The notes beneath the pieces were generated by a model, which saw only the letters and a program-made list of their open reading frames with translations, had not been told where the DNA came from and did not search any database. From CAVUQH01 sp963774445 (GTDB taxonomy: Bacteria > Myxococcota_A > Polyangia > Haliangiales > Haliangiaceae), in the NCBI GenBank assembly GCA_963774445.1, contig CAVZFC010000019.1, positions 372,001-436,000 on the forward strand: a DNA stretch of 64,000 bases, read 5' to 3'. The position numbers and the translations under genes were made by a program. Position 1 is the first letter of the stretch. Every line of letters begins with the position of its first letter. Shown here piece after piece: positions 40,046 through 49,802 of the stretch.

Positions 40046-41121
40046 CCCGCATCGCCTGCGCCGGCCTGGTCGGCGCGCTCTCCCTGGCGCTGGCCAGCTG
40101 CGCCAGCGAGGCCGACAACTACCGCTACAGCCGCAAGCAGGCCCAGGCGACCCTGACCAAGGTCGAGGAGCCGGGGCTGGTGATCGGCGAGTTCCACCTG
40201 GCCGACAACGGCGTGATCGACGGCGACACGATCAAGGTCAAGGGCCTGGACAGCTCGCTGCGCCTGTTGGCGATCGACACCGAGGAGATCTGGCACCACA
40301 AGAAGAACAAGCGGATGGCCGAGGTCAACTTCCAGGCCTATCTGGCCAAGAAGCGCAGCGAGTCGAAGCGACCGCCCAAGACCGGAACGCCGATGGGCGT
40401 CGAGGCGCGCACGTTCGCCGAGAAGTTCTTCGCCGGCGTCAACATCGTCCGCCTCGAGCGCGACCACCCCAAGGAGATCCGCGGCCGCTACAACCGCTAC
40501 CTGTCGTACGTCTTCGCCAAGAAGAACGGCACGTGGGTCAACTACAACGTCGAGTGCGTGCGCGCGGGAATGGCGCCCTATTTCACCAAGTACGGCTACT
40601 CGCGGCGGTTCCACCAGGAGTTCGTCAACGCGCAGAACGAGGCGCGGGCGGCCAAGCGCGGCATCTGGGACCCCAACGCCAAGGCCTACGGCGACTATGA
40701 CCAGCGCATCCCGTGGTGGAACGCCCGCGCCGACTTCATCAAGCAGTTCGAGATCGACGCCCAGGGCCGCGACGACATGATCGAGCTGACCAACTGGGAC
40801 GCCATCCAGCGGCTCGAGCAGCACGTCGGCAAGGAGGTCGAGGTGCTCGGCCTGGTCGGCGAGGTGCGCAAGGGCAAGCGCGGGCCGACCAAGGTGATGC
40901 TCAGCCGGCGCCTGTTCAACGACTTCCCGGTGATCTTCTTCGACCGCGACGTCTACATGGCGTCGGGCATCGGCCGCTACCGCGGTGAGTTCGTCCGCAT
41001 CCGCGGGATCGTGAACAAGTACCACAACAAGTACAACGGCAAGGACAGCCTGCAGATCATGGTCAACCTGCCCAGCCAGGTGAAGCTGTCCAAGGTGCCC
41101 GGGATCGAGGAGCCGTCATGA
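40036..41121 (+). CDS. Thermonuclease-fold (SNase-like) lipoprotein
   Basis: A 361 aa protein from GTG 40036, lipobox LALASC. The staphylococcal nuclease-like domain (about 50-220) has VIDGDTIKVKG, LRLLAIDTEEI and RGRYNRYLSYVF, matching the metal Asp and catalytic Arg/Glu/Arg spacing; interpretation of individual residues is tentative. A C-terminal region (about 255-361) has OB-like strands (VGKEVEVLGLVGEVRKGKRG). The known family cuts DNA or RNA with calcium. Start and stop overlap both neighbours. It is probably surface-exposed. Confidence 0.85.
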   Translation: MQLTRIACAGLVGALSLALASCASEADNYRYSRKQAQATLTKVEEPGLVIGEFHLADNGVIDGDTIKVKGLDSSLRLLAIDTEEIWHHKKNKRMAEVNFQAYLAKKRSESKRPPKTGTPMGVEARTFAEKFFAGVNIVRLERDHPKEIRGRYNRYLSYVFAKKNGTWVNYNVECVRAGMAPYFTKYGYSRRFHQEFVNAQNEARAAKRGIWDPNAKAYGDYDQRIPWWNARADFIKQFEIDAQGRDDMIELTNWDAIQRLEQHVGKEVEVLGLVGEVRKGKRGPTKVMLSRRLFNDFPVIFFDRDVYMASGIGRYRGEFVRIRGIVNKYHNKYNGKDSLQIMVNLPSQVKLSKVPGIEEPS

Positions 41122-42869
41122 GTCAACCGCAGCTCGCGTGGGTCTTGCTATTCACCACCGCCGCCTGCGGTCCCGGGGGCGGCGGCAACAACACGACCCC
41201 GTGCAACGCGGATCTGTTGCCCGGCGACCTGGTCATCACCGAGGTCTTCGCCGACGCCGACGGCGCCGACGAGGGCAAGGAGTGGTTCGAGATCTACAAC
41301 GCCGGCACGCAGAACGTCAACCTCGAGGGCGCGGTGCTGGTGGCCAGCCAGGACACCGGCGACAACGAGGCGACCCACACCATGGGCTCGCAGATCATCG
41401 AGGCCGGCAGCTACCTGGTGGTCGGCGGCGTGGCCCAGGATCTGCGCCCGGCCTGGGTCGACTACGGCTACGGCGCCGACCTGCGCGTCGGCAGCTCGCG
41501 CGGGCTGCCCAACGCCGACGGCCGCCTGGCGATCACCTGCGGCGACGTCACCGTCAACGAGATGACCTATGGCGCCAGCACCTCGGGCAAGTCGCTCGAG
41601 CTCGACGGCACCCGCGCCCCCGACTACAACCAGAACGACGACCGCATGCTGTGGTGCGACGCGCCCGACAGCAGCATGTTCACCACCGCCAGCTTCGGCA
41701 CGCCGGGTGCGGCCAACGATGCCTGCGCCAACGTCACCCCGACCATGTGCAACGACGGCGGCACGCCGCGCGAGATCGTCCCGCCGCAGCTGGGCGACCT
41801 GGTGATCAGCGAGACCATGGCCCACCCGGCGAGCCCGCCCGGCTCCGCCGACGGCGAGTGGCTCGAGGTCGCAGTGCTGGCCGACATCGACCTCAACGGC
41901 CTGCAGCTGGGCCAGGCCGAGGTCGACACCGGACCCAAGAGCGTGTCGCAGACGCTGACCTCGACCGACTGCCTGCACGTCACCGCCGGCAGCTACGTGC
42001 TGTTCGCGCGCAACAGCGACACCGCCATGAACGGCGGCCTGCCGCCGGTCAACTTCCCGCTCGAGTTCGGCCTGACCGACTCGACCGACGGCGCCTTCAT
42101 CGGCTACGACGACAGCCCGCTCGACGTGGTCACCTGGACCAGCTCGGCCACCGGCACCGCGCGCAGCCTCGACAACACCAGCCTCGATCCGACCACCAAC
42201 GACGACGACCGCTTCTGGTGCGACGCGGTGGACGACTACGGCACTGCCGGCATGCAGGGCACCCCGGGCGCCGCCAACCCCGCCTGCGACATCGCCCCGC
42301 CCGCCGGCATGTGCTACCTGCCCGGCGGCGGCATGCGCGCGACCGTCAAGCCGACCGCGGGCCAGATCGCCATCAACGAGTGGATGGCCGCGCCGTCGGT
42401 GACCGACGCCAACGGCGAGTGGCTCGAGCTCCTGGCCAAGGCCGACTTCGACCTCAACGGCCTCGAGCTGGGCCAGGCCGAAACCACCGGACCCAAGTCG
42501 GTGTCGCAGACCCTCACCAGCAACTTCTGCCTGGCAGTGACGAGCGGCGACCTGATCCTTCTGGCGCGCAACGCCACCGAGGCCGACAACGGCGGGATCC
42601 CGCCGGCCAACATCAACTTCATCCTCGGCTTCGGCCTGACCAACAACGACGACGGCGTTTTCGTCGGCATCGACGGCGGCGTCCTCGACACCCGCACCTG
42701 GAGCGCGTCGCCCAGCGGCGCCTCCTGCCAGGTCGATCCGGCCGACGGCACCTCGCTCTGCCTGCCGCCCACCGACGGCTCGGCGACCTACGGCGCCGGC
42801 GGCGACGGCACCCCCGCCGCCACCAACGTCTGCGGCGCCGCCGCCACCACGACCTGCGTCCAGCTGTGA
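41118..42869 (+). CDS. Triple lamin-tail-domain lipoprotein
   Basis: The protein is 583 aa with signal MSQPQLAWVLLFTTAAC. Three lamin-tail domains begin near residues 36 (GDLVITEVFADADGADEGKE), 222 (GDLVISETMAHPASPPGS) and 411 (GQIAINEWMAAPSVTDA). The second and third share GEWLE, LNGL-LGQAE and GPKSVSQTLTS, so they are a recent tandem duplication. Each ends near GTPGAAN-x-C. The ATGA overlap couples it to the first nuclease, and a GTGA overlap to the second. Confidence 0.85.
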   Translation: MSQPQLAWVLLFTTAACGPGGGGNNTTPCNADLLPGDLVITEVFADADGADEGKEWFEIYNAGTQNVNLEGAVLVASQDTGDNEATHTMGSQIIEAGSYLVVGGVAQDLRPAWVDYGYGADLRVGSSRGLPNADGRLAITCGDVTVNEMTYGASTSGKSLELDGTRAPDYNQNDDRMLWCDAPDSSMFTTASFGTPGAANDACANVTPTMCNDGGTPREIVPPQLGDLVISETMAHPASPPGSADGEWLEVAVLADIDLNGLQLGQAEVDTGPKSVSQTLTSTDCLHVTAGSYVLFARNSDTAMNGGLPPVNFPLEFGLTDSTDGAFIGYDDSPLDVVTWTSSATGTARSLDNTSLDPTTNDDDRFWCDAVDDYGTAGMQGTPGAANPACDIAPPAGMCYLPGGGMRATVKPTAGQIAINEWMAAPSVTDANGEWLELLAKADFDLNGLELGQAETTGPKSVSQTLTSNFCLAVTSGDLILLARNATEADNGGIPPANINFILGFGLTNNDDGVFVGIDGGVLDTRTWSASPSGASCQVDPADGTSLCLPPTDGSATYGAGGDGTPAATNVCGAAATTTCVQL

Positions 42870-43339
42870 AGCTCGCGATCATGCTCCTCCTCGCACCGAC
42901 GCTCGCCGCGTGCAACACCGGCGCCGAGTGCGGGCCGTCCAAGGCAACGGTCACTGACGTGATCGACGGCGACACGATCGTCCTCGATACGGGGCAGAAG
43001 GTTCGCTACCTGGAGATGGACACGACCGAGATCACCAACGGCCACAACGACTGCTACGGCGCGGAGGCCAAGCAGTTCAACTCGGACCTGGTGCTGGGCA
43101 AAGAGGTCTCGCTCCGCTACGACGTGCAGTGCGAGGACAAGTACGGGCGCCTGCTGGCGTACGTGTCGGTGGACGGGCGCGAGGTCAACTCGCTCCTGGT
43201 CGAGCGCGGGTACGCGTGCGTGCTGGTGATTCCGCCCAACGGCGCCGACCGCGCCGATGAGTTCACGGCGCTGGAGAACGACGCCAAGGCTGCCAACCGC
43301 GGGATGTGGGGCGCCTGTCAGGTGGTGACATGCGAGTGA
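42866..43339 (+). CDS. Small thermonuclease (SNase) lipoprotein
   Basis: The protein is 157 aa from GTG 42866, signal MLLLAPTLAAC. The SNase domain fills the mature part: VTDVIDGDTIVLDTGQKVRY, LEMDTTEI, then a C-terminal DKYGRLLAYVSVDGREVN and AAKAANRGMWG. Candidate catalytic Arg in KVRY, Glu in TEI and Arg in YGR are all visible. Cys pairs (CGPS, CYG, CED) suggest disulfides. It is about the size of the minimal nuclease. Coupled to its neighbours. Confidence 0.88.
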   Translation: MKLAIMLLLAPTLAACNTGAECGPSKATVTDVIDGDTIVLDTGQKVRYLEMDTTEITNGHNDCYGAEAKQFNSDLVLGKEVSLRYDVQCEDKYGRLLAYVSVDGREVNSLLVERGYACVLVIPPNGADRADEFTALENDAKAANRGMWGACQVVTCE

Positions 43340-45480
43340 TTCGAATCGTCGTCGGCGCCGGCGCCATCGCGCTGGCGCTGGCGCGCACGGCGGCGGCCGA
43401 GAACTACGAGACCTTCATCGAGATCGAGAGCGAGGACGAGCTCCAGGATCTGCTGACGCAGGACGAGATCAGCCAGGAGACCTTCGACACGCTGCTGCCG
43501 ATGATCCAGCGCGGCGTCGATCTCAACGAGGCCTCGCGCGAAGAGCTGTACGCGCTGCCCAACCTCACGCTGCTCGAGGTTGACAAGATCCTCCAGTACC
43601 GCAAAGACGCCGGCTGGATCTCCGATCCGGCGGTGCTGGCGACCAACAAGATCATCAGCGAGCGCAAGCTGCTGGCCATCGCCCCGTTCCTCATCGTCCG
43701 CGACCGCAACCTGTCGCCGCTGGCGATCACCGGCATGGTCAGGCTGCAGAGCCGCTGGTCGTCCAAGGACGACCGGCTGCCGCCGACGGCGCTGCAGGCG
43801 CGCGCGCAGACGCTGGGTCACCTGCGCCTCGGCTTTGCCGGCGTGATGACCGAAGACCGGCTGGGCGACGTGCGCTACGACCCCGCCCGCGACGCGCTGG
43901 TCGCGGCGGCGCCGTCCACGCAGCTACACCCGGCCAAGTTCTACGCCTACTGGAACAGCGACGACATCGAAGCGATCGCCGGCACCTACCGCATCGGCTT
44001 CGGCCAGCGCCTGACGTTCGACGACACCAACCGGATCGTCCCCAACGGCATCCAGCCGGACGACGAGATCATTCGCGGCACCGCCCTCACCCGCAAGTGC
44101 GACGAGTCGCACGGCGAGCTGGCGGTCACGCCGTGCGACACCAACATCTACGTCACGCCGGATTTCCACTGGAGCGAGCGGATGCTCGGCGCCGCTGCGG
44201 GCGTCAAGGACATCCCCGCGGGACCGGGCGTCTTGCAGGCCTACGCCTTCCTGTCGCTGCAGCCGCGATCGATCTATCAATACGAGCTGTACGATCGCGG
44301 CAAGTGCGAGGACCCGCGCGACGACTCCAACCCGGACTGCGCCGCGCCCGGCGTCTACAAGCAGCAGGACGATCCCCTGGCGCCGACCAGCCGTTTCAGC
44401 TTTCAGACCCTGCCGGACATGTACCGGGAGACGGTCGCCGGCGGCAACCTGACCTTCTTCACCGGCTCGCGCGTTCACGTTGGGGTCACCGGCTACGGCG
44501 CCAAGGAGACCTTCCTGACCAAGGGGGCCGACCTGGACTTCCAGGAATGGTCGCGCACACCGTACGGCGGCAACTTCGGCGCCCTCGGCTTCGACTTCCA
44601 GGTCGGCCTGACCAACTGGCTCGATCTGTACGGCGAGTCAGCGGTGTCGTTCGACCACCAGGATCCGCAGCGCGCGGGCGGCACCGCCGGCATCCTGCGC
44701 GCCGTCGCCAGCTGGGACAAGAACGAGGTCGAGACCAGCCTGCGCGCCTACGGCACTGACTTCGTCAACCCGTACGCCCGCGCCATCTCCGCCGCCGACG
44801 AGTACGACGGCCTGCGCGTTCGCGACGAGGTCGGCGGCCGTGTTCGCTACAGCGGCCACCCGGGGGATCATCTCAACACCCACGCCATCGTCGATCTGTG
44901 GACGACGCCGTCGGACAATCAGGTCAAGACGCTGCTCTACCTCCGCAACGACTTCGAAATCGACAAGCGCACGCGCCTCGGCTTCTGGACCCGCTATCAG
45001 GACAAGGGGCTGGCCGACGGCGGGCGCACCCAGTGCTACGAGGTATCGGTGGCCACCGACGAGAACGGCGAACCGATCCCTTGCTCGGGGATGAAGTGGA
45101 CCTGGGCCGCCACGGCGCGGGTCGATCCGACCAATCAGCTCGTCGCCTCGGGCCAGGCCGACATCGACATCCTCGACGAGGCCCGCTACGACACCAAGTT
45201 CCGCTATGACACGTCGATGTGGGCGACCCTCTTGTACAAGCCGACCAGGCAGCTGCGCATCCGCACGCGCGGGCGCTGGCTATTCGAAGACGTCGCCGAC
45301 AACCACTACCTCGAGCAGTCGTTGTGGGGCTACCTCGACTTTACCTACATCATGCCGCGACAGTACGTCGCGCGCCTGCGCTACGACCTCTACTACCGCC
45401 TGGACAAGCGCGCCAGCACCCTCGACCGCATGCCCAACCCCGAGCACTGGCTGTGGCTCGAGCTGGAAGCCAAGTTCTAG
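43330..45480 (+). CDS. HhH-domain outer-membrane beta-barrel protein
   Basis: A 716 aa protein from ATG 43330 with a signal ending TAAAEN. After a short acidic segment, a ComEA-like helix-hairpin-helix (about 60-130) is recognisable: VDLNEASREELYALPNLTLL, ILQYRKDAGWISDP, LLAIAPFL. The remaining 570 residues alternate aromatic and polar strands and finish HWLWLELEAKF, a barrel-terminal pattern. A periplasmic HhH domain before a barrel could hold DNA at the pore. It ends the lamin-tail/nuclease operon, overlapping the second nuclease gene by ten bases. Confidence 0.8.
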   Translation: MRVIRIVVGAGAIALALARTAAAENYETFIEIESEDELQDLLTQDEISQETFDTLLPMIQRGVDLNEASREELYALPNLTLLEVDKILQYRKDAGWISDPAVLATNKIISERKLLAIAPFLIVRDRNLSPLAITGMVRLQSRWSSKDDRLPPTALQARAQTLGHLRLGFAGVMTEDRLGDVRYDPARDALVAAAPSTQLHPAKFYAYWNSDDIEAIAGTYRIGFGQRLTFDDTNRIVPNGIQPDDEIIRGTALTRKCDESHGELAVTPCDTNIYVTPDFHWSERMLGAAAGVKDIPAGPGVLQAYAFLSLQPRSIYQYELYDRGKCEDPRDDSNPDCAAPGVYKQQDDPLAPTSRFSFQTLPDMYRETVAGGNLTFFTGSRVHVGVTGYGAKETFLTKGADLDFQEWSRTPYGGNFGALGFDFQVGLTNWLDLYGESAVSFDHQDPQRAGGTAGILRAVASWDKNEVETSLRAYGTDFVNPYARAISAADEYDGLRVRDEVGGRVRYSGHPGDHLNTHAIVDLWTTPSDNQVKTLLYLRNDFEIDKRTRLGFWTRYQDKGLADGGRTQCYEVSVATDENGEPIPCSGMKWTWAATARVDPTNQLVASGQADIDILDEARYDTKFRYDTSMWATLLYKPTRQLRIRTRGRWLFEDVADNHYLEQSLWGYLDFTYIMPRQYVARLRYDLYYRLDKRASTLDRMPNPEHWLWLELEAKF

Positions 45481-45545
45481 GGCCGACCGGCTCCGTGGCG
45501 TCCACCCCGTGCGGGTGCTAACGTCGCGAGGTCGAGGAGACCCAC

Positions 45546-46457
45546 GTGAACGCGGCGAAGATCGGCATTCTGGCGGTGGTTCTGGGCGCACCCTTCGGGC
45601 TGGCGGTGTACGACGATTTCGTCGCCCGGCCGGCGGCGGGCGCGCGCCAGGGCGTCGACGAGCTGCAGGACCAGGTCAACGAGATGCGCGATCAGGTCGC
45701 GGTTGCCCGCACCGAAGCCGCCGAGCGACAGCGGGCGGCAGTCGCGCAGGACCAGCTGGTCGAGCGGCTCGGCGATCGGCCGCGGGTCGCGACCGCCTCC
45801 GAGCTGACCGGGATCGACGGCGTCTCCGTCACCGACGGCCTGATGGTCAACGGCAAGGGCAAGTACGACGCCGGGGTCTTCCTCGAGCTGCCCGATCCGG
45901 ACAGCACCCTGCGCGGGCGTTTGACGGCCCGCTGGGGCGACCCAATCGAGCGCGCCGACACCTTCGACCAGGAGCGCTGGTTCTGGTTCGATCGCGAGCA
46001 TGCCGTGCGGGTGATGCTGGTCGAGGGCGGGCTGGACGAGCGCTCGGCGCTGGAGCTGCGGCCGTACACGCCGCTCGTGCCGCTGGTGCGCGAGGCGATC
46101 GGCTACCTCGGCAAGCCGACCAGCAGCCTGCCGGTCACCGACTCGAGCAGCGCGCCGATCGAGATGGTTCGCCCGCCCAGCGAATACAGCGACGCCGCCA
46201 CCCGCGTGCAATTCTGGCCCGCGCACGGCAAGGTGGTCCGGGTAATCATCTTCGCCGACATACTCTACGATCCGGAGTTCGCCTCCGAGTTGAACGAGCC
46301 GCTATCCGAGGGCCGCGGCCAGCCTACCGCTGGTCCGATCGGCGGCGGCGGCACCCGCTACGACTTTCCCGGCAGCCCGCCAGTCCGCGTCAACGTCGCG
46401 GGCGACGGTGACACCATGACCATCGAGGCCGGCGACCAGGAACCCACGAGGCCATGA
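45546..46457 (+). CDS. Membrane-anchored protein, unknown function
   Basis: The protein is 303 aa from GTG 45546. One hydrophobic N-terminal segment (KIGILAVVLGAPFGLAVYDD), a coiled coil at about 36-70 (DELQDQVNEMRDQVAVARTE), then an unrecognised beta-rich domain (KGKYDAGVFLELPDPDSTLR, ARWGDPIERADTFD). No catalytic motif seen. Its stop overlaps the Usp gene start (ATGA), so both are probably cotranslated. Periplasmic location is inferred from the anchor. Confidence 0.7.
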   Translation: MNAAKIGILAVVLGAPFGLAVYDDFVARPAAGARQGVDELQDQVNEMRDQVAVARTEAAERQRAAVAQDQLVERLGDRPRVATASELTGIDGVSVTDGLMVNGKGKYDAGVFLELPDPDSTLRGRLTARWGDPIERADTFDQERWFWFDREHAVRVMLVEGGLDERSALELRPYTPLVPLVREAIGYLGKPTSSLPVTDSSSAPIEMVRPPSEYSDAATRVQFWPAHGKVVRVIIFADILYDPEFASELNEPLSEGRGQPTAGPIGGGGTRYDFPGSPPVRVNVAGDGDTMTIEAGDQEPTRP

Positions 46458-47305
46458 CTCACCAGACCCACCATCTCACCCACATCCTCGCCGCCACCGA
46501 CTTCTCGGGCGACGCCAGCGCCGCCGTCGACCAGGCGGCGGCGGTCGCCCGCGGACAGAATGGGCGCCTGACCATTCTCTACGTCAACACCGGACACGAA
46601 CCGGACGCTGCGTCCAGGCTGGCGACGCACGTCGGAGAGATCGAAGATCTCACGGTCAACACGGTCGTGCGCGAGGGGCACCCCGACGAGGTGATCGTCT
46701 CGGTCGCGGCCGAAGTGCACGCCGACCTGATCGTCACCGGCACCCGCGGCCGCACCGGCATCGCCCGTTTCTTTCTCGGCAGCGTGGCCGAGAAGGTGGT
46801 GCGCATGGCCCAGACCAACGTGCTGGTCGCCCGCGGCTCCAACGGCCCCAGCGGATTGTTCGAGCGCATCCTGGTGCCGACCGACTTCTCCGACGCCTCG
46901 GAGAAGGCGCTTCACCTGGCCATGCTGATGGCCGCGCCGGGCGCCACGATCGAGCTGTTCCACGCCTGGCAATACCCGCCGGGCACAGTCGCCCACGGCA
47001 TCCCCGACGACGAGCACAACCCACTGAACGCGCTCCAGCGCGAGATCGTGATGGCCGCGGACAAAAACGGCCGCGCCTGGGTCGAGCGCCACGCCAGCGC
47101 CGAGCTCACGCTGCGCTTTGCCCACGGCCACGGCCCGTCGGCGTCGGTGGTGCAGGAGAAGCTGGAAAAGGAAGGCTTCGACCTGGTGGCCCTGGGCACC
47201 CACGGCCGCCGCGGCTTCCGCCGCTTCGTCCTGGGCAGCGTCGCCGAGGCGACCGTGCGTCACTCGCCCTGCTCGGTCCTCGTCGCCCACGCCGGCGACC
47301 TGTAA
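46454..47305 (+). CDS. Tandem universal stress protein
   Basis: A 283 aa protein with two Usp domains: residues 8-135 (HILAATDFSGDASAAVDQA) and about 138-280 (RILVPTDFSDASEKALHLAM). Both end with nucleotide-binding loops (GTRGRTGIARFFLGSVAEKV and GTHGRRGFRRFVLGSVAEAT). Tandem Usp proteins of this type bind ATP and occur in many stress responses. Coupled to the upstream anchored gene and followed after ten bases by the acyl-reductase-like gene. Confidence 0.88.
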   Translation: MTHQTHHLTHILAATDFSGDASAAVDQAAAVARGQNGRLTILYVNTGHEPDAASRLATHVGEIEDLTVNTVVREGHPDEVIVSVAAEVHADLIVTGTRGRTGIARFFLGSVAEKVVRMAQTNVLVARGSNGPSGLFERILVPTDFSDASEKALHLAMLMAAPGATIELFHAWQYPPGTVAHGIPDDEHNPLNALQREIVMAADKNGRAWVERHASAELTLRFAHGHGPSASVVQEKLEKEGFDLVALGTHGRRGFRRFVLGSVAEATVRHSPCSVLVAHAGDL

Positions 47306-47315
47306 ACTCCGCGCC

Positions 47316-48410
47316 ATGTCGCGGCACGTCTTCATGACCGGGTTCCCCGGCTTCATTGCTTCACAGCTCGTCAACCGGCTGATGCAGCGGGACGACGAGC
47401 TGAGCTTCACCTTTCTCGTCCAGGACAAGATGCGTGGCGCCGCCGAGGCGTCGCTGGAACGGCTCGACGCCGCCCACCACGGGCTGGCCGAGCGCTCGAC
47501 GTTGCTCGCCGGCGACATCACCGAGCCGCAGCTGGGCCTGGACGACGACACCTACGACGAGCTGTGCAAACGGGTCACCCACGTCTGGCATCTGGCCGCG
47601 GTCTACGACCTGTCGGTGCCCGAGCCGATCGCCTACCGGGTCAACGTCGTCGGCACGGCCAACGTGCTCGACCTGTGCGAAGACGCCGACGAGCTGGTCC
47701 GCCTCGACTACGTGTCAACCTGCTACACCAGCGGCCAGCGCACCGGCCGAGTGCTGGAGGCCGAGCTCGACGAGGGCCAGCGGTTCAAGAACCACTACGA
47801 GTTGACCAAATGCTGGGCCGAGATCGAGGTGCGCCGGCGCATGCACCGGATCCCGGCCTGCATCCACCGCCCGGCGATCGTGGTCGGCGACTCGCGGACC
47901 GGTCACACCGACAAGTACGACGGCCCGTACTTCCTGATGCTGCTGTTCATGCGCCTGCCCAGCTGGCTGCCGATGGTCAACCTGGGCGACGGCGACGTGA
48001 AGGTAAACATGGTCCCGGTCGACTTCGTCGTCGACGCCATGGCGGCGCTGGCGTTCGAGGAGCAGGCGATCGGCCAGACCGTGCAGCTGGCCGACCCCAA
48101 CCCGCACACCGGTCGCGAGATCGTCGCAGCGATCCTCGAGGCGCTCGGACTCCGCCGGCCGATGACCGACATTCCGTCGTCGCTGGTCGAGCGGGTCATG
48201 GCCGTGAGCCGGTTCCGGCAGCTGGTGCGCATCCCGCGCGAAGCGGTGATCTACTTTCACCACGACGTCGAGTACGACACGCGCAACCAGGAGCGGCTGC
48301 TCGCCGGCAGCGGCGTGCAGTGCCCCGACTTCGTCGAAATCATTCCCACTCTCGTCGAATACGTAAGGCAGAATCCCGACAAGGCATTCCTAGATGGCCG
48401 CGAATTCTGA
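47316..48410 (+). CDS. Extended SDR, fatty acyl-CoA reductase-like (NAD-binding)
   Basis: A 364 aa protein with FMTGFPGFIASQLVNRLMQR (nucleotide motif TGFPGFIA) at the N-terminus, the WHLAAVYDLSVPE strand, and the catalytic Tyr/Lys in a FKNHYELTKCWAE motif. Resembles male-sterility/acyl-CoA reductase NAD-binding domains and hopanoid-associated sugar epimerases. No membrane helices. The C-terminal part (PRFRQLVRIPREAV-like) has no assigned fold. Substrate uncertain; lipid or wax metabolism is the likeliest. Confidence 0.8.
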   Translation: MSRHVFMTGFPGFIASQLVNRLMQRDDELSFTFLVQDKMRGAAEASLERLDAAHHGLAERSTLLAGDITEPQLGLDDDTYDELCKRVTHVWHLAAVYDLSVPEPIAYRVNVVGTANVLDLCEDADELVRLDYVSTCYTSGQRTGRVLEAELDEGQRFKNHYELTKCWAEIEVRRRMHRIPACIHRPAIVVGDSRTGHTDKYDGPYFLMLLFMRLPSWLPMVNLGDGDVKVNMVPVDFVVDAMAALAFEEQAIGQTVQLADPNPHTGREIVAAILEALGLRRPMTDIPSSLVERVMAVSRFRQLVRIPREAVIYFHHDVEYDTRNQERLLAGSGVQCPDFVEIIPTLVEYVRQNPDKAFLDGREF

Positions 48411-48470
48411 GCGCCCGGGGCCACTGTGATACGGATTTCTAGGCCGCCCGGCGCAGGCGGTTTACGATCG

Positions 48471-49802
48471 ATGGCTCTGATGAATGCGACGCGACTCCTC
48501 TACCCGTCACTGATCGTCCTCGCCGGGGCGTGCCAGTTCGACTCCGGCGGTCCCTCGTTCAACGACGACGGTGGATCGATGACTCCCGACGCCAGCGTCC
48601 ACGATGCCGACCCGAACGCGCCCGACGCCCGCGACGCGGCGCGGCCTCCCGATGCGGCGCCACCGGACGCGGGCCCCGATCCGATCGTGGATGACATCGT
48701 CCACGTGCCCGCCGCGGCCGAGGTCGCCGGGCTCGCCGACCTGACCGTCAGCGGCACGGTCGTCGTCAACACCACGGATCTAACCTACGACGGCGGCAGC
48801 CCGCCGGCCGGCGCGACCTTCGACACCTCCGCGCAGGAGGACACGAGCGGCCCCGAGCTGGCGATCCTCCACGTGCGCAGCCTGTCGGTTTCCAGCGGCG
48901 CCACCCTGCGCGCGGTCGGCACGCGGCCTCTGGTGATCATCGCCAGCGGCGCGATCGATATCGACGGCACCATCGACGCCAGCGCCTATCGCTCCAGCCC
49001 CGGAGCCGGAGGCGCGCAGCCGGGTGCCGGCGGCGGCACCAGCGGCGGTGGCGTTGGCGGCGACGGGGAGCACACCGATGACTTGCTCGATTCGGGAGGC
49101 GGCGGTGGCGGCTTCGGCTCCGTCGGACGCAAAGGCGGTGACGGCATCTGCAAGAACCCCGGCGGCTGCACGGACTCCACCGGTGGGGCCGGCGGCGGAA
49201 CCTACGGCAACCCGACCCAGACGATCCTCCTGGGCGGCTCGGGCGGCGGCTCGAGCCCGAACTGTCCGCCCGATCCGGCCGGCGCAGGCGGCGGCGCGGT
49301 GCAGCTCTACTCGGGCGCGATGATCACCATCGCCGCCAGCGGCGGCATCGACGCCAGCGGCGGCGGGGGCGGCGGCGCCAACATCTGCGCGGACATGTCG
49401 GCGGGCGGCGGCGCCGGCGCCGGCGGCGGCTCCGGCGGCGCGATCTTCGTGCAGGCCCCGGACGTCACGCACGCCGGCACCCTGGCCGCGAACGGCGGCG
49501 GCGGCGGCAGCGGCGTCGGCCTCGACATCTCGGTCAACCTGGTGATCGGCCAGCCCGGCAGCGACGGTGCCTTCGGCACCACCCAGGCTGACGGCGGCGA
49601 ATCGCCCGGAACAGGCGGCGGTGCCGGCGGCAAGGGCGCCGTCGACAGCGCGGCGGCCACCGCCGGGCAGGACATCAAAGACGGCAACGGCGGCGGCGGT
49701 GGGGCCGGCGTGGGGCGCATCGTCGTCATCGTGAAGAGCAACGGCAACTTCAACGACAACGGCAGCACCAACAGCCCGACCGCCGTCACCGGCACCTACT
49801 GA
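48471..49802 (+). CDS. Gly-rich secreted lipoprotein
   Basis: A 443 aa protein. The signal MALMNATRLLYPSLIVLAGA is followed by the lipidated Cys; ATG 48480 is an alternative start. Residues 25-75 are an Asp/Ala/Pro linker. A beta-helix-like region (LAILHVRSLSVSSGATLRAV) precedes about 250 residues very rich in Gly (GGAQPGAGGGTSGGGVGGDG) with Cys-spaced clusters. This is typical of adhesive or structural surface lipoproteins in myxobacteria. No catalytic motif. Confidence 0.78.
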   Translation: MALMNATRLLYPSLIVLAGACQFDSGGPSFNDDGGSMTPDASVHDADPNAPDARDAARPPDAAPPDAGPDPIVDDIVHVPAAAEVAGLADLTVSGTVVVNTTDLTYDGGSPPAGATFDTSAQEDTSGPELAILHVRSLSVSSGATLRAVGTRPLVIIASGAIDIDGTIDASAYRSSPGAGGAQPGAGGGTSGGGVGGDGEHTDDLLDSGGGGGGFGSVGRKGGDGICKNPGGCTDSTGGAGGGTYGNPTQTILLGGSGGGSSPNCPPDPAGAGGGAVQLYSGAMITIAASGGIDASGGGGGGANICADMSAGGGAGAGGGSGGAIFVQAPDVTHAGTLAANGGGGGSGVGLDISVNLVIGQPGSDGAFGTTQADGGESPGTGGGAGGKGAVDSAAATAGQDIKDGNGGGGGAGVGRIVVIVKSNGNFNDNGSTNSPTAVTGTY

